DNA from: JBDTLH01 sp039934875
GTDB taxonomy: Bacteria > Acidobacteriota > Terriglobia > Terriglobales > Acidobacteriaceae
Length of the DNA stretch: 9,480 nucleotides
Assembly (NCBI GenBank): GCA_039934875.1
Contig: JBDTLH010000366.1
Span: 1-9,480 of the forward strand
Direction: 5' to 3'
The first letter of the stretch is position 1. Each line of letters starts with the position of its first letter. Positions 1-5,616 of the stretch are shown one piece after another. The position numbers and the translations under genes were made by a program. The notes under the pieces were generated by a model. The model searched no databases and was not told where the DNA came from. It saw nothing but the letters and a program-made list of their open reading frames with translations.

Positions 1-14
1 TCCACAATACTTGC

Positions 15-416
15 ATGAGAATTGGCGAGCTGGCGGAGCGGGCTGATGTCAATGTCCAGACGTTGCGGTTTTACGAGCGTGAAGGAATACTGCGCGTGCC
101 CATGCGCAACGCCTCCGGATACCGGAGCTACGAACAGAGCGATCTGGAGCGGGTGGAGTTCATTCATGTCTGCCAGCGTCTGGGTTTCACGCTCCGGGAA
201 ATACGGCGGTTGGTGGACTTGCATGAGATTCTCACGTCGCCGCCCGGGACGACTCCGGCAAGGCCGGCAGCGGTCAAGGAGCTGGTGGAACTGGGCACGG
301 CACGGATCGCAGTCATTGACGGAAAGATCAAGGAATTGCTCGCGGTGCGCGCCGGTTTAGCTTCAATGGTGAACACGCTCACGGCCACCTCTGCTGTGTG
401 TCCCGTCCCGCGGTAA
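15..416 (+). CDS. MerR-family transcriptional regulator (heavy-metal-type fold, few cysteines)
   Basis: This 133-residue protein has the length and layout of MerR activators. It starts MRIGELAERADV, and the winged helix-turn-helix covers about residues 1-70 with the family marks LRFYEREGIL (17-26), RNASGYRSY (31-39) and LGFTLREIRRL (56-66). A dimerisation helix follows at about 84-120. MerR proteins bind as dimers between over-spaced -35 and -10 boxes and twist the DNA when an inducer binds. Only two cysteines are present, C53 and C129. The cysteine usual at the start of the dimer helix in metal sensors (C79 in ZntR/PbrR numbering) is replaced within PAAV (84-87), so the inducer is uncertain. 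The start is the ATG that gives the canonical MerR N-terminus. There is no ribosome binding site in the 14 nt available upstream, but CACAAT at 3-8 lies 6 nt before the ATG and could be the -10 of a leaderless mRNA. The downstream efflux genes are the likely target. Confidence 0.93.
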   Translation: MRIGELAERADVNVQTLRFYEREGILRVPMRNASGYRSYEQSDLERVEFIHVCQRLGFTLREIRRLVDLHEILTSPPGTTPARPAAVKELVELGTARIAVIDGKIKELLAVRAGLASMVNTLTATSAVCPVPR

Positions 417-450
417 CGCCCTTCGCTCACAAATATTTACAACAAAACGC

Positions 451-482
451 TTGACCCTGTACCAAGGTATAGCCCCCAGACT
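451..482 (+). promoter_or_regulatory. Probable MerR-type promoter/operator
   Basis: A TTGACC -35 box (451-456) is followed by a dyad CTGTACC-AA-GGTATAG (457-463 and 466-472, six of seven pairs matching) and a weak -10 box CAGACT (477-482). The spacer is 20 bp, the over-long spacing typical of MerR-controlled promoters. The dyad centre (464.5) lies 13.5 nt after the first T of the -35 box, the same geometry as I recall for the E. coli zntA promoter. It lies 35 nt after the regulator gene and ahead of the efflux cluster. The inference is that the regulator at 15-416 activates transcription from about position 489. The -10 box matches the consensus at only three positions, as expected for a promoter that needs an activator. 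Confidence 0.72.
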
Positions 483-503
483 AGGCTTCGTGGGCCCAGG
501 CGG

Positions 504-572
504 GCGCGAGAGCCGCGCAGCGTTTGGGGCCTGCCGGTAGACCGGCGATGGCCTTGCGGGCCGGGCCATCGC
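504..572 (+). promoter_or_regulatory. GC-rich structured 5' leader with three potential hairpins
   Basis: Between the MerR-type promoter and the first structural gene lies about 130 nt of leader. It contains three perfect inverted repeats: a 5-bp stem 504-508/514-518 with a 5-nt loop; a 5-bp stem GCCGG/CCGGC at 533-537/542-546 with loop TAGA; and a 9-bp stem GCGATGGCC/GGCCATCGC at 545-553/564-572 with a 10-nt loop. The second and third stems share two bases (545-546), so the full forms compete. No run of T follows, so this is not a typical intrinsic terminator. A role in mRNA stability or control of the downstream gene is possible but not shown. An 8-bp palindrome, TGGGCCCA, lies just upstream at 491-498. 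Confidence 0.4.
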
Positions 573-618
573 GGTGACGCGCAGCAATTCTCCAGGCCAG
601 GCAGCGAAAGGCGATCTC

Positions 619-1089
619 ATGAAAAGAATGTTTGCAACGCTCCTCGTGCTGGCCGGGTCAGTGGCCGCGCTTGTAGCAACCGCGCCCCCCGACTTCTCGG
701 GTAAATGGACCTTCGACCCTGGTCAGAGCAAAAACGTGGGCATGATGGCGCAAGGCAAGATCACGACGGTCATCCATCAATCGAAGAGCCAGTTCGATAT
801 CGCGGACAGCTCCGTCTTCGGCGGCCAGGCGATGGAGCAGCACACCGTCTATGACCTCGATGGCAAAGCCGTGAGCAACACCTCCATGATGGCGGGGCAG
901 GCGACCACCCACAGCCATTGGGAGAAAAACCGGCTGGTGAGCGAATGGGAGAGCCCGGGCGCGATTGCGGGCAGCACGGTCAAGCGCATTGAGACGCGTT
1001 ACCTCTCTCCGGATGGCAAGACCATGTATGTGGAGTCCGGGCGGCCAGGCAAGCAAACCATCGTCATGGTATTCACCAAGAGCAGCTAG
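619..1089 (+). CDS. Small secreted 'DFSGKW' protein, function unknown
   Basis: This 156-residue protein has a likely Sec signal peptide: MKRMF, then a hydrophobic stretch to about residue 20, with cleavage somewhere around VAALVATA. The mature part opens PPDFSGKWTFDPGQSK and ends with a strand-rich half containing WEKNRLVSEW and LSPDGKTMYV. It resembles the small lipocalin-like beta proteins often annotated as hypothetical in Acidobacteria. It is somewhat rich in Met (MMAQ, SMMAG) and carries THSHW, but no established metal site can be named. ATG 619 is chosen because GAAAGG (606-611) lies 7 nt upstream and the signal peptide begins there; the in-frame GTG at 574 would add a charged extension inside the leader hairpin region. 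Its stop is 6 nt before the adaptor gene, so it is probably the first gene of the efflux operon and may act on the pump or its substrate in the periplasm. Confidence 0.85.
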   Translation: MKRMFATLLVLAGSVAALVATAPPDFSGKWTFDPGQSKNVGMMAQGKITTVIHQSKSQFDIADSSVFGGQAMEQHTVYDLDGKAVSNTSMMAGQATTHSHWEKNRLVSEWESPGAIAGSTVKRIETRYLSPDGKTMYVESGRPGKQTIVMVFTKSS

Positions 1090-1095
1090 CAGCTA

Positions 1096-2235
1096 ATGAT
1101 GGCGACGACAACCATAGCGCCGGCGGTGGAAGGAGAGGGGCCGAAGCGGTCACGCAAGCGGCGCGTCTCCTGGCTGTTGGCGGTTTGCATAATTGCCTCC
1201 GCCGCCTATGCCGGATGGTGGAGCGTTCGGCAACGGCAACAACGGGCCTCGGCCGCAGCCAGGCTGGAGACGGCCCGCTGGACCACGCCGGAGCTGCGCA
1301 ACCTGGAGACCAACGTAAGCGCAACCGGCATCGTCAGGCTGAAGACCGGAGCGGAGGTCAGAGTGGGCGCGCAATTGTCGGGCATTGTGCGCCGACTTAA
1401 CGTCACCGTGGGATCGAAGGTGGCGAAAGGCGATGTTATCGCGGAGGTTGATTCGCGTCCGGTCAGGGCGCGAATCGGGCAGGCGGAGAGCCAGTTGGCG
1501 CAGTCGGAAGCAGCGCTGGCAAAATCGCAGACCGACTACTCGCGCACAGAGAAGCTGTTCGCTGCTGGACTTGTGGCCGCGCAGCAGATGGATGACGCCC
1601 GGGCGGCGCGAGAGGCGGCGCGGGCCGCGGTAACTGCCGCGCAGAGCAATCTGCAGGCGGCAAAAGTTGACCTGGCTTATGTTGAAATCCGCGCTCCGAT
1701 CAGCGGCACCATCGCCTCCATTTCAACCCAGCAGGGGGAGACGGTGGCCGCCTCGTTCGCCACTCCTACGTTTGTGACCATCATTCAAAGCTCGGCGCTC
1801 GAAGTGGTGGCTATGGTGGATGAGGCGGACATCGGCAATGTCCGTCCCGGCCAGAGGGCGAGCTTCACCGCGGAGACCTTTCCCGACCATGAGTTTTCTG
1901 GTACGGTGACGCGCATCGCTCCGGTGGCGAGCATCATCTCCGGAGTAGTCAATTATCAGGTGGCCATCTCCATCGCGCGCGATATAGCCATGCTCAAGCC
2001 GGACATGACCACCAACGTGAGCATCCGCACCGCCGAGCATCGCGCGCTGCTGGTGCCGGTGAAGAGCGTTCACAGAGAGGGCGGTGAGGTCTTCGTCTGG
2101 CTGCGCTCCTCCACAGGCGCCGAGATCAAGCGGGTGGTCGCCACCGGAGCGCGCTCCGGAGATGCGGTCGAGATTACGCGAGGACTTGGCGCGGAGGAAA
2201 AGGTAATCGTACGGGAAGAGACCGGCAAACCATGA
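1096..2235 (+). CDS. MacA-like periplasmic adaptor (membrane-fusion protein) of an ABC exporter
   Basis: This is a 379-residue HlyD/MacA-family adaptor. A basic N-terminus (KRSRKRR, 17-23) leads into one membrane anchor at about 25-42, with the rest in the periplasm. The order is the usual one: first half of the lipoyl/barrel-sandwich domain around VGAQLSGIVRRLNVTVGSKV (90-109) and KGDVIAEVDSRPV; an alpha-helical hairpin at about 123-192, rich in Ala and Gln; second lipoyl half AYVEIRAPISGTIASI (194-209); a beta-barrel at about 233-310; and a C-terminal membrane-proximal part. Such adaptors join an inner-membrane ABC pump to an outer-membrane channel. ATG codons at 1096 and 1099 are both possible; neither has a good ribosome binding site, so translation may be coupled to the gene ending 6 nt upstream. 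Its TGA overlaps the ATPase start (ATGA). Family assignment is firm; substrate is unknown. Confidence 0.93.
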   Translation: MMATTTIAPAVEGEGPKRSRKRRVSWLLAVCIIASAAYAGWWSVRQRQQRASAAARLETARWTTPELRNLETNVSATGIVRLKTGAEVRVGAQLSGIVRRLNVTVGSKVAKGDVIAEVDSRPVRARIGQAESQLAQSEAALAKSQTDYSRTEKLFAAGLVAAQQMDDARAAREAARAAVTAAQSNLQAAKVDLAYVEIRAPISGTIASISTQQGETVAASFATPTFVTIIQSSALEVVAMVDEADIGNVRPGQRASFTAETFPDHEFSGTVTRIAPVASIISGVVNYQVAISIARDIAMLKPDMTTNVSIRTAEHRALLVPVKSVHREGGEVFVWLRSSTGAEIKRVVATGARSGDAVEITRGLGAEEKVIVREETGKP

Positions 2236-2903
2236 TTCATATCGAAAACATATCCAAAACCTATTCACGCAATGGACTTCCAGTGACCGCGCTGCGCCAT
2301 GCGACGTTCGATATCGCGAGCGGAGATTTCATCGTGATACGCGGCGCTTCGGGATCGGGCAAATCCACGTTGCTGAACATCCTGGGCTGTCTCGATGTGC
2401 CCACCACCGGGACCTATCAGCTCGACGGGGCGGACGTCTCGCGCAAGAGCGATGCCGAGCTCTCGCGTATCCGCTCCCGCAAGATAGGCTTTGTCTTCCA
2501 GTCGTTTAACCTGTTGCCCCGCACCACGGCGATCGAAAATGTGGAGCTGCCGATGATCTACGCCGACCGGGCAGTCAGCCGGCAACGGGCCGCGGCCGCA
2601 CTGGCGCGGGTAGGACTCAGCCATCGCGAGCGCCACTTCGCCACCGAGTTATCAGGCGGGGAGCAGCAACGGGTCGCCATCGCTCGCGCGCTCATCAACG
2701 ATCCCGCGCTGGTGCTTGCCGATGAGCCCACCGGCAACCTTGATCTCGCCTCCGGTTCAGAGGTCATGCGCATCCTGCGCGAACTCAATGAGGAAGGGCG
2801 CACCATCGTTCTCGTCTCCCATGACGACGCCGTGGCCGCGCATGCCCGGCGGGCGTTGACGATTCGCGATGGCGCGCTTGAAGCGCAGGGGGCGGGGCAA
2901 TGA
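2232..2903 (+). CDS. ABC transporter ATPase, MacB/LolD type
   Basis: This 223-residue nucleotide-binding subunit has all the motifs of an active ABC ATPase: Walker A GASGSGKST (38-46), Q-loop Q90 in FVFQSFNLLPR, signature LSGGEQQR (140-147), Walker B VLADEPTGNLD (161-171) with catalytic E165, and H-loop H197 in VSHDD. FQSFNLLPR and ADEPTGNLD are typical of the MacB/LolD/FtsE branch, whose partners are FtsX-like permeases with large periplasmic domains and which drive mechanotransmission rather than ordinary transport through the membrane. In E. coli MacB this domain is fused to the permease; here it is a separate gene. It overlaps both neighbours by 4 nt (ATGA at 2232-2235 and 2900-2903), so the four pump genes are likely made together. 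GGAAGAG at 2214-2220 may serve as its ribosome binding site. Confidence 0.96.
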   Translation: MIHIENISKTYSRNGLPVTALRHATFDIASGDFIVIRGASGSGKSTLLNILGCLDVPTTGTYQLDGADVSRKSDAELSRIRSRKIGFVFQSFNLLPRTTAIENVELPMIYADRAVSRQRAAAALARVGLSHRERHFATELSGGEQQRVAIARALINDPALVLADEPTGNLDLASGSEVMRILRELNEEGRTIVLVSHDDAVAAHARRALTIRDGALEAQGAGQ

Positions 2904-4123
2904 ACCTGCTGGCGCTGTTTCGTTCCATCCTGCGGACGCTCCTGCGCGACCGCTTGCGCGCGCTGCTGATGATGGCGGGGGTGGTGATTGGCATCGCATC
3001 CATCACCATCCTGGCCTCGGTGGGAGAGAGCTCGCGGCGCGACACCATGAAGCGCTTCAAGAACATGCTGGGGACCTTCGATACCATCATCATCCGGCCT
3101 GGTTCGGGCAAAAACCGCGGTATGGTATCGCTGACCAATGTGGAACCGACGCTCAAGTTCGACGACGCCGCAGCCCTGGTTGCCGAGGTGCCGGAGGTGC
3201 GACGGGTCGCACAACTGCAAAATGCTTTCGATATTGACGTTAAATATCGCGACCGCAATGGGACCCCCGCGGTCTTCGGCGTCTCACCCAATTGGCCGGA
3301 GCTGCGCAATGACACAGTGGCGGAAGGAGCGTTCTTTTCCGACGAGGACGCGCGTTCGCTCTCTCGCGTGGCTGTTCTCGGGGAGGACGCGCGCAAGCAG
3401 CTCTTTCCCGATGAAGACCCCATCGGAAAAGTCATCCATATTGGAGACGTTCCCTTCGTGGTGCGTGGCGTGATGGTCGCGCATGGAGCGGGGCCAGCGG
3501 GCGCAAGCCTCGACGATCTCATCTACATCCCGGTGACCACCGCATCCAGGCGTTTATTTAACCGCGACTTTCTGACCATGCTGATTGCGCAACTGAAAGA
3601 TCCGGAGCAGGGGCAAGTTGCCATCGACCACATTCAAGTCATTCTGCGCGCGCGGCACCATATCGCGGCCGGCGCGTTCGATGACTTCACCGTTACCAAC
3701 CCTCGCGCGGTGATGGCGCAGGTCAATACTCTTGGCTCCACGCTCAATCGGCTGCTGCGCATTACGGCCGCGCTGGCGACCCTTATTGGAGGCATCGTGA
3801 TCATGAGCGTGACCCTCATCGGGGTCTCCGAGCGCCGCAAAGAGATTGGCATTCGCAGGGCGGTGGGCGCGGGCCGGACGGCGGTCCTGGCGCAGTTTCT
3901 TTTCGAAGCCGTCTGCCTGTCGTTTGCCGGCGGGATTCTGGGTATTCTGCTGGGCATTGCGGGCACGCAGATCGTCTCGCGGGTGCAGCGCCTGCCGTTC
4001 GTGCTGGAGCAGCGGGCGCTGGTGTACTCCGCCCTGCTTTCCATAGCGCTGGGAGTAGTCTTCGGTATTTATCCCGCGTGGCGGGCCGCCGCCACCAATC
4101 CCATTGATGTATTGCGAGACTAG
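2900..4123 (+). CDS. MacB-type FtsX permease, first subunit
   Basis: This 407-residue inner-membrane protein has the standard four-helix MacB plan: TM1 at about 20-40, a periplasmic MacB_PCD domain of about 240 residues, then TM2 (about 285-308), TM3 (about 333-358) and TM4 (about 371-392). Family marks are the amphipathic start RSILRTLLRDRLRALLMMAGVVIGIAS; ARHHIAAGAFDDFTV (251-265); SERRKEIGIRRAVGAGR (310-326), the coupling region that contacts the ATPase; and the C-terminal YPAWRAAATNPIDVLRD (391-407). All four conserved stretches are intact, so it should be functional. It starts inside the ATPase stop codon, with a purine-rich AGGGGGCGG (about 2886-2894) as a likely ribosome binding site. 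It probably pairs with the following permease and is joined to the MacA-like adaptor. Substrate unknown. Confidence 0.93.
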   Translation: MNLLALFRSILRTLLRDRLRALLMMAGVVIGIASITILASVGESSRRDTMKRFKNMLGTFDTIIIRPGSGKNRGMVSLTNVEPTLKFDDAAALVAEVPEVRRVAQLQNAFDIDVKYRDRNGTPAVFGVSPNWPELRNDTVAEGAFFSDEDARSLSRVAVLGEDARKQLFPDEDPIGKVIHIGDVPFVVRGVMVAHGAGPAGASLDDLIYIPVTTASRRLFNRDFLTMLIAQLKDPEQGQVAIDHIQVILRARHHIAAGAFDDFTVTNPRAVMAQVNTLGSTLNRLLRITAALATLIGGIVIMSVTLIGVSERRKEIGIRRAVGAGRTAVLAQFLFEAVCLSFAGGILGILLGIAGTQIVSRVQRLPFVLEQRALVYSALLSIALGVVFGIYPAWRAAATNPIDVLRD

Positions 4124-4128
4124 CCAAA

Positions 4129-5382
4129 GTGGCCGGGCATGGGGCTCTCTTCGCCGGCGCGCAGCGTACCTGGCAGTTGCTGCGGCTCTCGATCCGCAAT
4201 TTCCGGCGCTTCCGCCTGCAGATGGCGCTCATTCTGGCGGCCACTATTACCGGCACCTCCGGAGTCATGCTTTCGACCGGCTATGCCGCGGGAGGACGAC
4301 AGAAGATACTCGATCAGTTCACCCGGCTGGGCGCGAATGTCATCATCATCACCCCGCAACAAAGCAGGTCCGTCGGGGGCCGCGCCCGCACGGGAAGTCT
4401 GGTAACGACTCTCAAGTCGGCGGACTATAACATCATTCGCCAGGCGGTCAACGGCATTGCCGCCTCCTCCGCGACGGTGGGGACAACGCTGCGCATACGC
4501 GCGGGCGATCTGACCAAAAACACCTTCATCGTGGGTTGCGAGCCGGATTATTTCGTTATCCAGCATTGGCGGGCGGTCGAGGGCGCCAGCTTCGATGAGG
4601 GGGCGGAACGCCGGCAGGCGCGCGTCGCCATGCTGGGCGCGACAGCAGCGCGCGATCTCTTCGGTGATGGCGATCCAACCGGAGAGCGCATCTCCATCAA
4701 TCGGGTGCCGTTCACCGTTATCGGCGTGCTCGCGGAGCGTGGCCAGGGCCTCGACGCCACCAACCAGGACGATCAGGTCTATGTCCCGCTTTCGGCTGCC
4801 ATGCGCCGCTTGATGAACGTGGATTTCTACAACTCGATCGTGGTCGAGATCGCCGCATCCTCGCAGATGGACGCCGCCGCGACACAACTGACGGCGCTGC
4901 TCGAACTGCGTCATAGGCGTCTCACGCAGGGCGCGCCGGATTTTCAAGTGCAGAGCCGCAAGGCCCTGATTGACGCGCAGTTTGCGTCTTTTGCCCGGCT
5001 CACCTTTCTGCTGCGGTGGATTGCGCTGAGCGCATTGGAGGTCTCTTCGCTGGGCCTCTTCGCGGTCACCTGGATAGGAGCGAAAAACCGCTCCCGGGAG
5101 ATCGGCATGAGGCGCGCCATCGGGGCCACGCGCAGAGACATCCTGCTGCAATTCTTCACCGAAGGCATGGCGGGAGGACTGCTCGGCGTCGTCCTGGGGA
5201 GCGTGCTTGGCAATATCGCCCTGCGCATGATTGACGCGCGGACGCATCAGCCATTCGTCTTTTCGCTCGAGGCCGCCCTCGCCGAGGCGCTGCTGCTGGT
5301 TCTTCTCTATGCGCTTTTTACCCTCGGCGCGAGCCTGCGGTCCATTCGGGTGCAGCCTTTAGTCGCCCTGAGAGCGGAATGA
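4129..5382 (+). CDS. MacB-type FtsX permease, second and more divergent subunit
   Basis: This 417-residue protein has the same four-helix plan as its neighbour: TM1 at about 31-52, a periplasmic domain of about 240 residues with VPFTVIGVLAERGQG (193-207), TM2 around 292-316, TM3 around 343-366 and TM4 around 382-402. The coupling region NRSREIGMRRAIGATRRDIL (320-339) is well kept. Two stretches differ from the first permease: TM2 reads WIALSALEVSSLGLFAV without the usual Gly-rich start, and the C-terminal YPAxRAAxxxP motif is replaced by LGASLRSIRVQPLVALRAE. It may therefore be the less symmetrical half of a heterodimer. The proposed start is GTG at 4129, 5 nt after the previous stop, with no clear ribosome binding site, so coupling to upstream translation is likely. 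The exact start is less certain than the identity. Confidence 0.91.
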   Translation: MAGHGALFAGAQRTWQLLRLSIRNFRRFRLQMALILAATITGTSGVMLSTGYAAGGRQKILDQFTRLGANVIIITPQQSRSVGGRARTGSLVTTLKSADYNIIRQAVNGIAASSATVGTTLRIRAGDLTKNTFIVGCEPDYFVIQHWRAVEGASFDEGAERRQARVAMLGATAARDLFGDGDPTGERISINRVPFTVIGVLAERGQGLDATNQDDQVYVPLSAAMRRLMNVDFYNSIVVEIAASSQMDAAATQLTALLELRHRRLTQGAPDFQVQSRKALIDAQFASFARLTFLLRWIALSALEVSSLGLFAVTWIGAKNRSREIGMRRAIGATRRDILLQFFTEGMAGGLLGVVLGSVLGNIALRMIDARTHQPFVFSLEAALAEALLLVLLYALFTLGASLRSIRVQPLVALRAE

Positions 5383-5616
5383 CGCGCTTGCGGTCGGCCC
5401 GTCAGGAACGCGTGCTAACCACCGGCTTAGAGCAGCGACTACCGCATGGGCAAACTCGCTGGTCCCCGCCGTGCCGCCTACGCCTATCCACTATTACTCG
5501 TACAGCCACGAGATCTACGGACCTCTACGGCGATCAATGGCGATTCGAGAGCATAAGACTGAAATGCCCTTGCTGCTCGCTAAGCCGGGGTGCATACTCG
5601 TATTCCGGAGCGAACG
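5383..5616. other. Non-coding gap between the pump genes and the ADOP permease
   Basis: This 234-nt stretch has no convincing gene. It holds a long imperfect inverted repeat (listed separately), a small hairpin CTCGT-ACAGCC-ACGAG (5497-5512), and short direct repeats spaced 10 nt apart: TCTACGG at 5514-5520 and 5524-5530, then CGAT at 5531 and 5541. A possible weak promoter for the next gene is TTGCTG (5570-5575), 17 bp, CATACT (5593-5598), but the -35 match is poor and it overlaps the inverted repeat. No intrinsic terminator with a T run was seen after the pump operon. Confidence 0.5.
5418..5591. repeat. Long imperfect inverted repeat enclosing 131 nt
   Basis: The arms 5418-5438 and 5570-5591 are complementary over about 20 pairs. 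ACC pairs with GGT (5589-5591), A5421 bulges, CCGGCTTAG (5422-5430) pairs perfectly with CTAAGCCGG (5580-5588), CG (5578-5579) bulges, AGCAGC (5431-5436) pairs with GCTGCT (5572-5577), then a G-U and an A-U pair. The right arm ends 15 nt before the SD-like CGGAG (5606-5610) of the ADOP gene. It could be a structured RNA leader, the ends of a small non-autonomous mobile element (GTGC flanks both sides, at 5412-5415 less a short gap and 5590-5593 in part), or chance. There is no coding content inside to decide. Confidence 0.45.

Noticed and set aside
574..618. In-frame GTG start 45 nt upstream of the secreted protein
   Set aside because: It would place a charged extension before the signal peptide and has no ribosome binding site; ATG 619 has GAAAGG at the right distance.
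3640..4268. Minus-strand open frames rich in Arg, Pro and Ser opposite the permeases
   Set aside because: They are shadows of clearly coding + strand genes, have no domains and no ribosome binding sites.
4120..5247. Long open frame of 375 codons on the - strand
   Set aside because: It lies wholly opposite the second MacB permease, has a His/Arg/Gly-rich composition with no recognisable domain, and is explained by the high GC content.
5383..5470. Intrinsic terminator after the pump operon
   Set aside because: No G/C stem followed by a T run was found; the inverted-repeat arms are too far apart and lack a T tract.
5570..5598. Promoter TTGCTG-17-CATACT before the ADOP gene
   Set aside because: The -35 box matches at only three positions and the region is already part of the inverted repeat; kept only as a remark.
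5590..5616. Earlier in-frame start for the ADOP protein
   Set aside because: It would add nine residues not seen in the canonical family start; CGGAG is correctly spaced only for ATG 5617.
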